IMG/VR virus record: IMGVR_UViG_3300000405_000005
Location: 1-52,095 of that record
Strand: one strand, 5' to 3'
Length of the DNA stretch: 52,095 nucleotides
DNA from: a virus
The notes under the pieces are model-generated. The model saw only the letters and a list, made by a program, of their open reading frames with translations, was not told the DNA's origin and did no database searches. Made by a program: the position numbers and the translations under genes. How positions within the stretch are numbered: position 1 is the stretch's first letter; each line of letters begins with the position of its first letter. This document shows, piece after piece, positions 27,669 through 35,375 of the stretch.

Positions 27669-29482
27669 ACATCCTCACAATCGACTTCGAGACTTACTAC
27701 GACCCTGCGTATTCGCTGTCTAAGGTGACCACCGAAGAGTATATCCGCGACCCTCAGTTTGAGGTTATCGGCGTAGCTGTAAAGGTAGGTAACGGCGACG
27801 CAGTATGGTTCAGTGGGACCAGAGCACAAACTAAGCGGTGGCTCGATCAATTCCACTGGGATGACGCCATTGCGCTGGCTCACAACGCTATGTTCGACAT
27901 GGCTATCCTTAACTGGCACTTTGACATCCGCCCCAAACACATCGCTGATACGCTAGCTATGGCTCGTGCGCTACATGGCAATGAGACGGGGGTTAGCTTA
28001 AAGTCTATGGCCGCGTTCTATAATATTGGCGAGAAGGGTACAGAAGTACTCAACGCGCTGGGCAAACGGCGCATCGACTTCACAACTTACGACCTTACCC
28101 GCTATGGGGAGTATTGTCGTAACGACTGCGACCTAACGCTTAAGCTGTTCGAGCGCATGGCACCTAAGTTCCCCGCGCGTGAGCATCGGTTAGTGGACTT
28201 GACGGTTCGTATGTTTAGCGAACCAGTACTACGGTTAGATAAGAACCTCCTCGAGGACCATATTATCCGCGTACAAGCCGCCAAGGCGGAGCTTATGAGT
28301 AAGCTCAACTACGACAGGGCGGAGCTTATGAGTAACCCCAAGCTAGCCGCGCTACTTAAGTTTCATGGGGCAGATGTGCCGATGAAGCTTAGCCCTGCAA
28401 CGGGTAAGGAGACCTATGCTTTTGCTAGAACCGACGAAGCGTTCAAGGCGCTGTTGGAGCATGATGACCCAATGGTGCAAGCTATTGTGGCAGCGCGTAT
28501 GGGCGTTAAGTCTACGTTGGAAGAGACAAGGACGCAGCGGTTCATCAACATCGCCCATCGCGGCACACTGCCAATCCCCCTGCGCTACTACGCTGCTCAC
28601 ACTGGGCGTTGGGGTGGTGATGACAAGGTGAATATGCAGAACCTACCCCGCAAGTCGCTACTCAAGAAGGCTATACTGGCACCGGAAGGTTATATGTTTA
28701 TTGACTGTGATAGCAGTCAGATTGAGGCGCGGACCTTAGCGTGGCTGGCTGGGCAGGATGACTTAGTGGATGCCTTCACTCGAGGCGAGGACGTTTATAA
28801 GATCATGGCTTCCGCTATTTATAACAAGCCAGCAGATCAAATCACGGACCTCGAACGTTTCGTGGGTAAGACCACCATCCTTGGCGCTGGCTATGGCATG
28901 GGTCCCGCTAAGTTTAAGGTGCAGTTAAAGACATTTGGCGTCGTTATGACGCTGAGTCAGTGTGAGTACATCATTAGGGTATATCGTGAGACATACTCAA
29001 AGATTCCCCTACTTTGGCAGCAAGGGCAAAGAACTATCGAAGCCCTGCTTGACGGCGTAACTTCGCCGTTAGGTAGGGAGGGTGTAGTCTTAGTTAACGG
29101 CTTTGGTATACGTCTACCCAACGGGCTGTACCTAAAGTACCCTAACCTACGTAAAGTAACGGGCGACAAAGGTAAGCCAGAGTTCATCTACAACCAGAAG
29201 CGGGGCCGCTCCGCCATCCCCAACCGTATATATGGAGGGAAGCTGATCGAGAACGTGTGTCAGGCATTGGCCCGTATTATTATCGGTGAGCAGATGCTTA
29301 TGATTTCTCGTTCCCAGAAGGTAGTGATGACCGTGCATGATGCCGTGGGTATCGTTACACCTACGGAACAAGCATCAGATGCACGAGAGTTCGTTGAGCA
29401 GTGTATGCGTATCCAACCTAAGTGGGCCACTGGCCTACCACTAAACTGTGAGAGTAAGATGGGGGCAAGCTATGGTGGGTAA
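27665..29482 (+). CDS. Family A DNA polymerase, 605 aa
   Basis: The replicative polymerase. The N-terminal 3'-5' exonuclease begins ILTIDFETYYDP (DEDD-type Asp/Glu) and continues with LAHNAMFDMAILNW and CRNDCDLTL. Polymerase motif A reads FIDCDSSQIEARTLAWL near residue 350; the finger helix has RFVGKTTILGAGYGMGPAKF; motif C is VVMTVHDAVG near residue 557. The start at 27665 gives an ATGA overlap and begins directly at the exonuclease strand. No 5' nuclease domain is present, as in most phage enzymes. Confidence 0.93.
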   Translation: MNILTIDFETYYDPAYSLSKVTTEEYIRDPQFEVIGVAVKVGNGDAVWFSGTRAQTKRWLDQFHWDDAIALAHNAMFDMAILNWHFDIRPKHIADTLAMARALHGNETGVSLKSMAAFYNIGEKGTEVLNALGKRRIDFTTYDLTRYGEYCRNDCDLTLKLFERMAPKFPAREHRLVDLTVRMFSEPVLRLDKNLLEDHIIRVQAAKAELMSKLNYDRAELMSNPKLAALLKFHGADVPMKLSPATGKETYAFARTDEAFKALLEHDDPMVQAIVAARMGVKSTLEETRTQRFINIAHRGTLPIPLRYYAAHTGRWGGDDKVNMQNLPRKSLLKKAILAPEGYMFIDCDSSQIEARTLAWLAGQDDLVDAFTRGEDVYKIMASAIYNKPADQITDLERFVGKTTILGAGYGMGPAKFKVQLKTFGVVMTLSQCEYIIRVYRETYSKIPLLWQQGQRTIEALLDGVTSPLGREGVVLVNGFGIRLPNGLYLKYPNLRKVTGDKGKPEFIYNQKRGRSAIPNRIYGGKLIENVCQALARIIIGEQMLMISRSQKVVMTVHDAVGIVTPTEQASDAREFVEQCMRIQPKWATGLPLNCESKMGASYGG

Positions 29483-29573
29483 GGAGTGCGCCCTATACCG
29501 GCACTTCGATGCCGCTGCAGATAATAGACTGGCTGGAGAGCCGAGAGTTACAGAGCATAAAAGGAGCAAGTAA
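29472..29573 (+). CDS. Tiny protein, 33 aa
   Basis: ATG 29472 overlaps the end of the polymerase gene by 11 bases. The peptide is MVGKECALYRHFDAAADNRL then AGEPRVTEHKRSK. The stretch CALYRHFDAA is reminiscent of the start of GIY-YIG nuclease domains, so it might be a remnant, but the resemblance is weak. Its stop is followed at once by the next GTG start. Confidence 0.4.
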   Translation: MVGKECALYRHFDAAADNRLAGEPRVTEHKRSK

Positions 29574-29987
29574 GTGGTAGAGGGATTGCATGCAGTCGTA
29601 CGACTACTGCTCGCACGGATGAAGAGCCATCCCAGAGAGTTTAGGCAAAGAGAGGGGTTTGCTCGTGCCCGCTGGGAAGAACACATAAACGACATCAACA
29701 CCTATGGGAACGAAACTGATAAGGCTGCAATCCTCGCAGGGATACGGGACATTCGGCTAGCTGAAATCCACGAACAGGTGATGGAGGAACTACTCAACGG
29801 CCCCGAACGCCGCCGTAAGGAAGAGGAAGGAAAAGAGCACGAGCGTCAGAGTATGCAGGACGTACAGCAACTTAGCACTCCTCGATCCCGTCGTAACCAA
29901 TTGGTGGATACAACGTGGCCCTCCCCTACTATGTTAACCACAAATGCATACTCAAAGGCCGCAATCCTCACAGGGATTAAAAAATGA
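29574..29987 (+). CDS. Hypothetical helical protein, 137 aa, GTG start
   Basis: GTG 29574 is preceded by AAGGAG. The protein is helical and charged (VVRLLLARMKSHPREFRQRE, ETDKAAILAGIRDIRLAEIH then EQVMEELLNGPERRRKEEEG). The C-terminal end repeats a short pattern, AYSKAAILTGIKK, similar to the internal DKAAILAGI. No domain recognised. Confidence 0.55.
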   Translation: MVEGLHAVVRLLLARMKSHPREFRQREGFARARWEEHINDINTYGNETDKAAILAGIRDIRLAEIHEQVMEELLNGPERRRKEEEGKEHERQSMQDVQQLSTPRSRRNQLVDTTWPSPTMLTTNAYSKAAILTGIKK

Positions 29988-30046
29988 CCGAATACCAATT
30001 TACAAAATACTGGTTCCATTGGGCACTAAAAGTTAAGGAGGGGTAG
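29984..30046 (+). CDS. Possible 20-aa peptide
   Basis: ATG 29984 overlaps the previous stop (ATGA) and codes MTEYQFTKYWFHWALKVKEG, ending 4 bases before the glycosyltransferase ATG. Its end supplies the ribosome-binding site AAGGAGGGG of that gene, so it may only be a coupling leader. Confidence 0.3.
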   Translation: MTEYQFTKYWFHWALKVKEG

Positions 30047-30050
30047 GAAT

Positions 30051-30797
30051 ATGAAACGGCCTAAGATTATGATTGCCACGCCTATGTACGGTGGAATGTG
30101 CGCGGGTATGTACGTGATGGGCTTGCTTAACACCGTTAGTAAGATGCGGGAGATAGGTGTTGAGGTGCGCTGGGCACACCTGACCAACGAAAGTCTTATT
30201 ACCCGGGGACGTAACGAGCTTGCACGTACTTTCTTAGCTACAGACTGTGACTACCTAATGTTCATCGACGCTGACATCGGCTTCGACGGGGATGCTGTTG
30301 CTCAGCTACTAGCAGTGGATGATGACATCGTGTGCGGCATCTATCCGAAGAAGGAAGTGAACTGGGATAGCATCAAACGTGCAGTATCCGCTGGTAAGGA
30401 TGACCTGCACGACTATGGCGGTGCCTTCGTGTTTAACATGGTAGGAGACGGCCACGTTGAGACCGACGAGCGCGGTGTCATTGAAATACGACATGGCGGC
30501 ACGGGCTTTATGCTTATCAAGCGGGGGGTGTTCGACCACCTTGCGCCACATGTGCCAACCTATCGGGTATCATCATTCATTAAACCAGACGGCGAGTATG
30601 ATAAGCCACTGACACATGAGTTCTTTGCTACCAGCATCGACGAGAGCGGTGCGCTGCTATCGGAGGATTACCACTTCTGCGAACTGTTTCGCAAACACGG
30701 GGGGAAAATACACGCTCACCCCTTCGTGAAATTAGACCACGTTGGAACGTATGTTTACAATGGGGACATACTTAAAAGTGGGGGTAATTTGAAATGA
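30051..30797 (+). CDS. GT-A glycosyltransferase, early copy, 248 aa
   Basis: The protein has KIMIATPMYGGMCAGMYVMG, SLITRGRNELARTFL, the DxD motif in YLMFIDADIGFDGDAV (D73, D75), then GTGFMLIKRGVFDHL and LLSEDYHFCELFRKHGG with a final KLDHVGTYVYNGD. The order of segments equals that of the late protein at 6464-7201, so the two are paralogues. A very strong ribosome-binding site precedes it. Early timing between replication genes fits DNA-base or host-target glycosylation better than virion glycosylation; this is inference. Confidence 0.82.
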   Translation: MKRPKIMIATPMYGGMCAGMYVMGLLNTVSKMREIGVEVRWAHLTNESLITRGRNELARTFLATDCDYLMFIDADIGFDGDAVAQLLAVDDDIVCGIYPKKEVNWDSIKRAVSAGKDDLHDYGGAFVFNMVGDGHVETDERGVIEIRHGGTGFMLIKRGVFDHLAPHVPTYRVSSFIKPDGEYDKPLTHEFFATSIDESGALLSEDYHFCELFRKHGGKIHAHPFVKLDHVGTYVYNGDILKSGGNLK

Positions 30798-31162
30798 CGT
30801 GCAGGCATGACTATATTAATTACAATTCCAAGTTTTGTTATCTGTGTGACGCAAGGCGTCCTCTATACCTGACTGGGGGGCACAGCGACTATTACAGTGT
30901 GTACGTTACTTCACCAACATCTGGTGGCGAGCCTTATACTGCCGAGTGCAACGATATCATTGAAGCAATGGAGATGAACTTTGCCGAGGGTAATATCCTG
31001 AAGGCCGTATGGCGCAGGGCAGCGCATAGAATGGGTAGGGGTAAACCGGGCGGCACTATGCTATACAACTCTGAGAAGATAGTATTTTTTGGTGAGCGCT
31101 GCGTAAAACAGGATACGCACGATACACACGAAGGAAACGAGTATGACAGCGTGGTCGTATAG
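30794..31162 (+). CDS. DUF3310-like protein with N-terminal Cys/His cluster, 122 aa
   Basis: The N-terminus has CRHDYINYNSKFCYLCDARR, a likely zinc knuckle. The core ECNDIIEAMEMNFAEGNILK then AVWRRAAHRMGRG and SEKIVFFGERCV resembles the DUF3310 pattern (helix, GN-K-x-x-W/R, final helix), a family sometimes called phage nucleotide kinase-like. The match is from memory. ATGA coupling joins it to the glycosyltransferase. Biochemical role unknown. Confidence 0.55.
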   Translation: MTCRHDYINYNSKFCYLCDARRPLYLTGGHSDYYSVYVTSPTSGGEPYTAECNDIIEAMEMNFAEGNILKAVWRRAAHRMGRGKPGGTMLYNSEKIVFFGERCVKQDTHDTHEGNEYDSVVV

Positions 31163-31811
31163 CAGCATCAAGACTTTCGACCAGTGCCCGAAAAAGTACT
31201 TCCATTTAAAAGTGGCTAAGGACGTTAGGGATGAGGCTGGCCCTGCCGCGCAATATGGGACCGACTTCCACGAAGCTGCCGAGTTGTTCGTCAAGAACGG
31301 CACACCCATCCCCCCTAAGTTCAAACAGTATGCTAGCGTAGTGGAAGTACTATCTAACTTCCCCGGTCAGAAGCACACCGAGTTGAAATTAGGTGTCAAG
31401 GATACGGACACTGGTTTCGAGCCATGCGGTTTCTTTGACAAGGGGGTGTGGTGGCGTGGCATCGTAGACTTGCTAATCGTGAACGGTAAGACCGCTCACA
31501 TGGTAGATTACAAGACAGGTAAGAACGCTAAGTACGCAGATATGAAGCAGCTAGACCTGATGGCGGGAGCTATATTTACACACTTCCCGGAGGTGATGAA
31601 GATTAAATCAGGTCTAGCCTTCGTGGTCAGCAACGAGTTTCCTAAGAAGACGCACACTCGTGAACACCTAGATGCGTACTTCTCCGTGTTTGATAATCAG
31701 CTAGATCAACTTCATACTGCAATGGACAACGGTGTTTGGAACCCGAAATCTGGACCTTTGTGTGGGTGGTGCCCTGTGGTAAAGTGCGAGCATCATCGCC
31801 CAAGGAGATAG
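31143..31811 (+). CDS. PD-(D/E)XK nuclease with probable Fe-S cluster, Cas4/RecB-like, 222 aa
   Basis: The motif order is YSSIKTFDQCPKKYF, GTDFHEAAELF (His), WRGIVDLLIV (Asp), then HMVDYKTGKN (D122, K124). This is the RecB-type nuclease core. Cys15 and the C-terminal C207, C210 and C215 (CGWCPVVKC) match the four cysteines that bind a 4Fe-4S cluster in Cas4 and AddB-like enzymes. It probably acts as a 5' or 3' exonuclease in replication or recombination. It overlaps the previous gene by 20 bases. No Cas1/Cas2 or CRISPR array is near. Confidence 0.82.
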   Translation: MTAWSYSSIKTFDQCPKKYFHLKVAKDVRDEAGPAAQYGTDFHEAAELFVKNGTPIPPKFKQYASVVEVLSNFPGQKHTELKLGVKDTDTGFEPCGFFDKGVWWRGIVDLLIVNGKTAHMVDYKTGKNAKYADMKQLDLMAGAIFTHFPEVMKIKSGLAFVVSNEFPKKTHTREHLDAYFSVFDNQLDQLHTAMDNGVWNPKSGPLCGWCPVVKCEHHRPRR

Positions 31812-31813
31812 TT

Positions 31814-32107
31814 ATGCCGTACAAGGACAAAGCCGACCGCAAATATGTCAACGCTGCCAAGTACGGGTCTAGCGCTGAGCAAAAGAAGAACCGTGCTGCC
31901 CGTAACGCTGCCCGTGCCGAGCTTATGAAAGCGGGTAAGGTCAAGAAGGGCGACGGCAAAGATGTAGCCCACAAGGTGGCTTTCGATAAAGGGGGTGGCA
32001 ATAAGCAAGGTGTACGTGTTGAGAGCGCCGCCAAAAACCGCTCTTTTAAACGGGATAGTAAACATAATCTGGTAGACGAGACCAGCAAGCGGGAACGGAA
32101 GAAATAA
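31814..32107 (+). CDS. Small basic protein, HNH-like pattern, 97 aa
   Basis: I use ATG 31814 with CAAGGAGATA upstream, giving MPYKDKADRKYVNAAKYGSS. The core GKVKKGDGKDVAHKVAFDKG then GGNKQGVRVESAAKNRSF resembles small HNH-like viral proteins in which DVDH...GG...N occurs; here the second Asp is replaced by Ala (DVAH), so catalysis may be lost. The protein is strongly basic and probably binds DNA. Its stop shares a base with the helicase start (TAATG). Confidence 0.6.
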   Translation: MPYKDKADRKYVNAAKYGSSAEQKKNRAARNAARAELMKAGKVKKGDGKDVAHKVAFDKGGGNKQGVRVESAAKNRSFKRDSKHNLVDETSKRERKK

Positions 32108-33669
32108 TGCAAAGTATTGACGATAAGGTGCTACTCGTCAGGACTACTGAACCCAATATAATTACCGACAACATCAAGAAGAGCGCGGTATATAAGCAGG
32201 ATGGGGATACGTACGAAGTAGCAGTAAGATGGGGCCTCAAGGAAACTAAGGCGCTTATAAAGCTTGGTGTAGCTGACCCACCATCCCCAATCAAAAGGCA
32301 TTATAAGTGGCCCGGTAAGCACAAGCCGTTTGACCACCAGAAAGACACCGCTTCCTTTCTCACCCTCAACGATAAGGCGTTCTGCTTCAACGAGCAGGGT
32401 ACAGGTAAGACCGCTTCGGTTATCTGGGCTGCGGACTACCTGATTAAGATAGGCGAGATTAAACGCATACTCGTGCTGTGTCCGCTGTCCATCATGAAGG
32501 CCGCATGGCAGCAGGATTTGTTCACCTTTGCAATGCACCGCTCTTGCTCTATCGCACATGGTGTAGCCAAGCAGCGTGAGAAGATCATCAAGGCTGGCAA
32601 CGAGTTCGTCATTCTTAACTTTGATGGGTTGGCTGTTGTTGAGGAGGCTGTCCTCAACGGTGGTTTTGATTTAATCGTAGTGGATGAGGCTAGCGCCTAT
32701 AAGAACGCGCAGACTAACCGCTGGAAGGTGCTTAACCGTATCATCAACACAACTAAGCCGCGTCTTTGGATGCTTACTGGTACACCAGCAGCACAAAGTC
32801 CTCTCGATGCTTATGGGTTAGCTAAGTTAGTTAACCCCGATAACTGCCCTAAATACTACGGCTCGTTCCGAGATCAGGTTATGTACAAGGCAACGCAGTT
32901 TAAGTGGCTGGCGAAGCCACAGGCGGAAAGTATCGTGCACAGGGTGTTGCAGCCAGCCATCCGGTTTGAGAGGAAGGACTGTCTCGACCTACCTGACGTT
33001 ACGTATATGGAACGTGAAGCACCGCTAACCAAGATGCAGATGTCCTACTACAAGATGCTTAAGGAAGAGATGCTCTTCGAGGCAGCGGGCGAAGAGGTCA
33101 GTGCGGTCAACGCCGCCACCAAGATTAATAAGCTACTCCAGATTAGTGGGGGCGCGGTCTATACGGATACTGGTGAGGTAATCGAGTTTGATGTTAGCAA
33201 CCGTTTAACGGCTGTCTTAGAAGTCATAGATGAATCTAGCCATAAAGTGTTAGTCTTCGTGCCCTTCACACATACCATCCGACTACTACGTGAGAGGTTA
33301 GAGAAGGAAGGTATCTCGTGTGATGTCATCAACGGCAAGGTACCAGTGAACCGCCGTAGTGAGATCGTGCAGGAATTCCAAACTCGCAAAGACCCACATG
33401 TGCTTATCATTCAGCCACAGGCCGCATCGCACGGGTTGACGCTGACAGCAGCTAACACTGTTATATGGTACGCACCTGTGACGAGCGTGGAAACCTACCT
33501 ACAAGCGAACGCCCGTATCAACCGCCCGGGGCAGAAGAACAACATGACCGTTGTCCATATTCAAGGTAGCGACGTAGAGGCTAAGCTCTACCACATGCTG
33601 CAACATAACATCACAAACCACGAGAAAATTATCGACCTCTATAGGCAAATCGCTACAGATATCCCTTGA
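32107..33669 (+). CDS. SNF2-family helicase / ATPase, 520 aa
   Basis: Superfamily 2 motor with Walker A NEQGTGKTA near residue 95, motif Ia ILVLCPLSIMKAAWQ, motif II LIVVDEASAYKN near 190, motif III LTGTPAAQS near 223, and C-terminal helicase motifs VLVFVPFTHTIRLL, LTLTAANTVIWYAP and QANARINRPGQKNNMTV. It matches small phage SNF2 proteins that move on dsDNA, in replication fork remodelling or recombination. The stop overlaps the -35 box of the next promoter. Confidence 0.9.
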   Translation: MQSIDDKVLLVRTTEPNIITDNIKKSAVYKQDGDTYEVAVRWGLKETKALIKLGVADPPSPIKRHYKWPGKHKPFDHQKDTASFLTLNDKAFCFNEQGTGKTASVIWAADYLIKIGEIKRILVLCPLSIMKAAWQQDLFTFAMHRSCSIAHGVAKQREKIIKAGNEFVILNFDGLAVVEEAVLNGGFDLIVVDEASAYKNAQTNRWKVLNRIINTTKPRLWMLTGTPAAQSPLDAYGLAKLVNPDNCPKYYGSFRDQVMYKATQFKWLAKPQAESIVHRVLQPAIRFERKDCLDLPDVTYMEREAPLTKMQMSYYKMLKEEMLFEAAGEEVSAVNAATKINKLLQISGGAVYTDTGEVIEFDVSNRLTAVLEVIDESSHKVLVFVPFTHTIRLLRERLEKEGISCDVINGKVPVNRRSEIVQEFQTRKDPHVLIIQPQAASHGLTLTAANTVIWYAPVTSVETYLQANARINRPGQKNNMTVVHIQGSDVEAKLYHMLQHNITNHEKIIDLYRQIATDIP

Positions 33670-33693
33670 CACTGTAAAATGTTAAGTTATATT
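33666..33693 (+). promoter_or_regulatory. Promoter of the distal replication genes, type TTGACACTGTA
   Basis: TTGACA (33666-33671) and TATATT (33688-33693), spacer 16. TTGACACTGTAAAATGT nearly repeats the sequence at 27310. The -35 box overlaps the SNF2 stop codon. No palindrome is linked to it. Confidence 0.7.
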
Positions 33694-33721
33694 GGTTGGG
33701 CCTTAGGGTAGAGGAGCAATT

Positions 33722-34129
33722 ATGATCGAAACTGAATTACCAGTTAGTAGTATGGTAGCAATTTACCGGAAAATCCGGGCCGCTATCGAAGAGAAGGAAG
33801 AGCAGCATAAAGACGATATAGCCGCCCTCAAGGAGCAACTTGATATAATTAGTAACAAGCTGCTGGAAATCTGCAGAGAGCAGGACGCCGACAGCATTAA
33901 GACCCCCAACGGTACAATTAGTCGGCGCATTAACTCCCGCTATTGGACTAGCGACTGGGAAACGATGTATAGCTTTATTAAGGAATACGATGCTCCGCAA
34001 CTCTTGGAGCAGCGTATCCATAACGGCAACATGAAGCAGTTCATACAAGATAACCCCGAAGCATTTCCCGCTGGGTTACAGTGTGACAGCAAATATGTTG
34101 TACAAGTCCGCAAACCAACCAACAAATAA
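33722..34129 (+). CDS. Conserved hypothetical protein, 135 aa
   Basis: An N-terminal coiled coil (YRKIRAAIEEKEEQHKDDIA then ALKEQLDIISNKLLEICREQ) is followed by TPNGTISRRINSRYWTSDWE and LLEQRIHNGNMKQFIQDNPE, a pattern I know from many phage genomes beside the ssDNA-binding gene. It resembles nuclease-inhibitor or DNA-end-binding proteins in layout only. It follows the promoter and precedes the ssDNA-binding-like gene. Function unknown. Confidence 0.65.
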   Translation: MIETELPVSSMVAIYRKIRAAIEEKEEQHKDDIAALKEQLDIISNKLLEICREQDADSIKTPNGTISRRINSRYWTSDWETMYSFIKEYDAPQLLEQRIHNGNMKQFIQDNPEAFPAGLQCDSKYVVQVRKPTNK

Positions 34130-34138
34130 GAGGAAACT

Positions 34139-35083
34139 ATGGGCGATATTTCTATTTTCAGAGAGTCTGGCGCAGTTTCTACTGCATCAAAGCGGGAGCT
34201 AACCGGCCTCGCTAAAACCTTCGCAGCCACTAGCAGTATGCGCCGCATCGCCACTAATACCAACGGCACTTTCAAACGTATGATTAATGGTGAGCAGAAT
34301 GGTAACGCTATCCGTGGCGAGTTCAACGCTATAATCGTTGACGCACTACCTAAGGTTAGCCGCACGTTCTACGCTGGCAAGTATGACCCTAATGCAAAGG
34401 CTACGCTGCCTGACTGCTGGTCAAACCTCGGTGATAAGCCGGAGGCTTCTGCCTCTAACAAACAACACTCTAACTGCATGGACTGCTCACAAAACGTGAA
34501 GGGTTCTGGTGACAATGGCGGTCGTGCTTGTCGCTTCCAGCGCCGTATCGCTATCCTGCTTGCGGGTGATCCAACTGGCGAAGTCTATCAGTTTAACGTG
34601 CCCGCCAAGTCGCTCTTCGGTAAGGGTAACGGCAACGTGCACCCATTCGAGAGCTATATTAAGTACCTTCTGGGTAACGGTGAAAGCCCTGATACGGTCG
34701 TGACCAATATCAGCTACAACCTAAACGCTGATAGCATGGAACTGTTGTTCACGCCGCTGCGCGGCATCAGCGATTCAGAGTACGCGCTGGTCGTTGAGGC
34801 ACAGAGAGACCCTGAAACCAAAAAGTACGTGCAGCTTACTATTGCTGCTGCTGACGGTGTTAAGGCTACGCCTAAGCAGGAAGCACCTAAACCCGCTCCT
34901 GCCCCTGTTGTCCCTCGCTCCGAAGAGCCAGACGACGATGATGTTGGTGTTGAAGATGAAGTACCCGCTGCCCCAGTAAAGCGTAGTGCCAAGCCTTCCG
35001 CAACTACAAAAACTTCCGCCGTATCTGGGGACCTTGCGTCTATCGTAAACGCTTGGGGTGATGACACAGACGATGAGGACTAA
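34139..35083 (+). CDS. ssDNA-binding protein-like, 314 aa
   Basis: The N-terminal 200 residues form a beta-rich domain with a Cys cluster (HSNCMDCSQNVKGSGDNGGR then ACRFQRRIAILLAG) that could bind zinc. A Pro/Ala/Lys linker follows (QEAPKPAPAPVVPRSEEPDD). The end is acidic with an aromatic residue (IVNAWGDDTDDED), the typical protein-interaction tail of phage ssDNA-binding proteins. It lies upstream of the primase-helicase. AGGAAAC precedes the start. Confidence 0.72.
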   Translation: MGDISIFRESGAVSTASKRELTGLAKTFAATSSMRRIATNTNGTFKRMINGEQNGNAIRGEFNAIIVDALPKVSRTFYAGKYDPNAKATLPDCWSNLGDKPEASASNKQHSNCMDCSQNVKGSGDNGGRACRFQRRIAILLAGDPTGEVYQFNVPAKSLFGKGNGNVHPFESYIKYLLGNGESPDTVVTNISYNLNADSMELLFTPLRGISDSEYALVVEAQRDPETKKYVQLTIAAADGVKATPKQEAPKPAPAPVVPRSEEPDDDDVGVEDEVPAAPVKRSAKPSATTKTSAVSGDLASIVNAWGDDTDDED

Positions 35084-35085
35084 GC

Positions 35086-35316
35086 ATGTCGCAGGGCTAT
35101 AGCCTTCGACTACGTGATCTTAACCGAAGGGCACCCAGTAATTTACTGGGTGTCCGCCTCGGGCGGGTGTGTATTAAACACGACGTATCGGTTACGACAG
35201 TAGCGAACAGGATGGGCGTTACTCGACAGACGGTATATAATTGGTTTGCGGGAGTAACTAATCCGCATTCGGCATTAGTTACTTTGCTCGAGTCTTATAT
35301 AACGCAATTCGGATAA
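35086..35316 (+). CDS. XRE-like helix-turn-helix regulator, 76 aa
   Basis: After MSQGYSLRLRDLNRRAPSNL a helix-turn-helix of XRE/Cro type appears: VCIKHDVSVTTVANRMGVTR then QTVYNWFAGVTNPHSAL. The N-terminal YSLRLRDL segment matches a small phage regulator group I recall, so the start at 35086 is probably right. A perfect 21-bp palindrome lies inside the gene (35132-35152) and could be its own operator. It may switch early to late expression. Confidence 0.7.
   Translation: MSQGYSLRLRDLNRRAPSNLLGVRLGRVCIKHDVSVTTVANRMGVTRQTVYNWFAGVTNPHSALVTLLESYITQFG
35132..35152. promoter_or_regulatory. Perfect 10+1+10 palindrome inside the HTH gene
   Basis: CACCCAGTAA, central T, TTACTGGGTG. It is different from the 13-bp sites, occurs once, and encodes part of the protein's N-terminal arm. 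It may be an operator for the protein or an mRNA hairpin. Confidence 0.7.
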
Positions 35317-35375
35317 GGCGTAAACCTACTGGTATCAAAACATATGCGAGAGGTAGCTTTCGCTGACTGGCAGAT

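Noticed and set aside
30127-30139. TTAACACCGTTAG inside the early glycosyltransferase gene as another palindrome site
   Set aside because: Two of the 12 fixed bases differ, so it is not counted.
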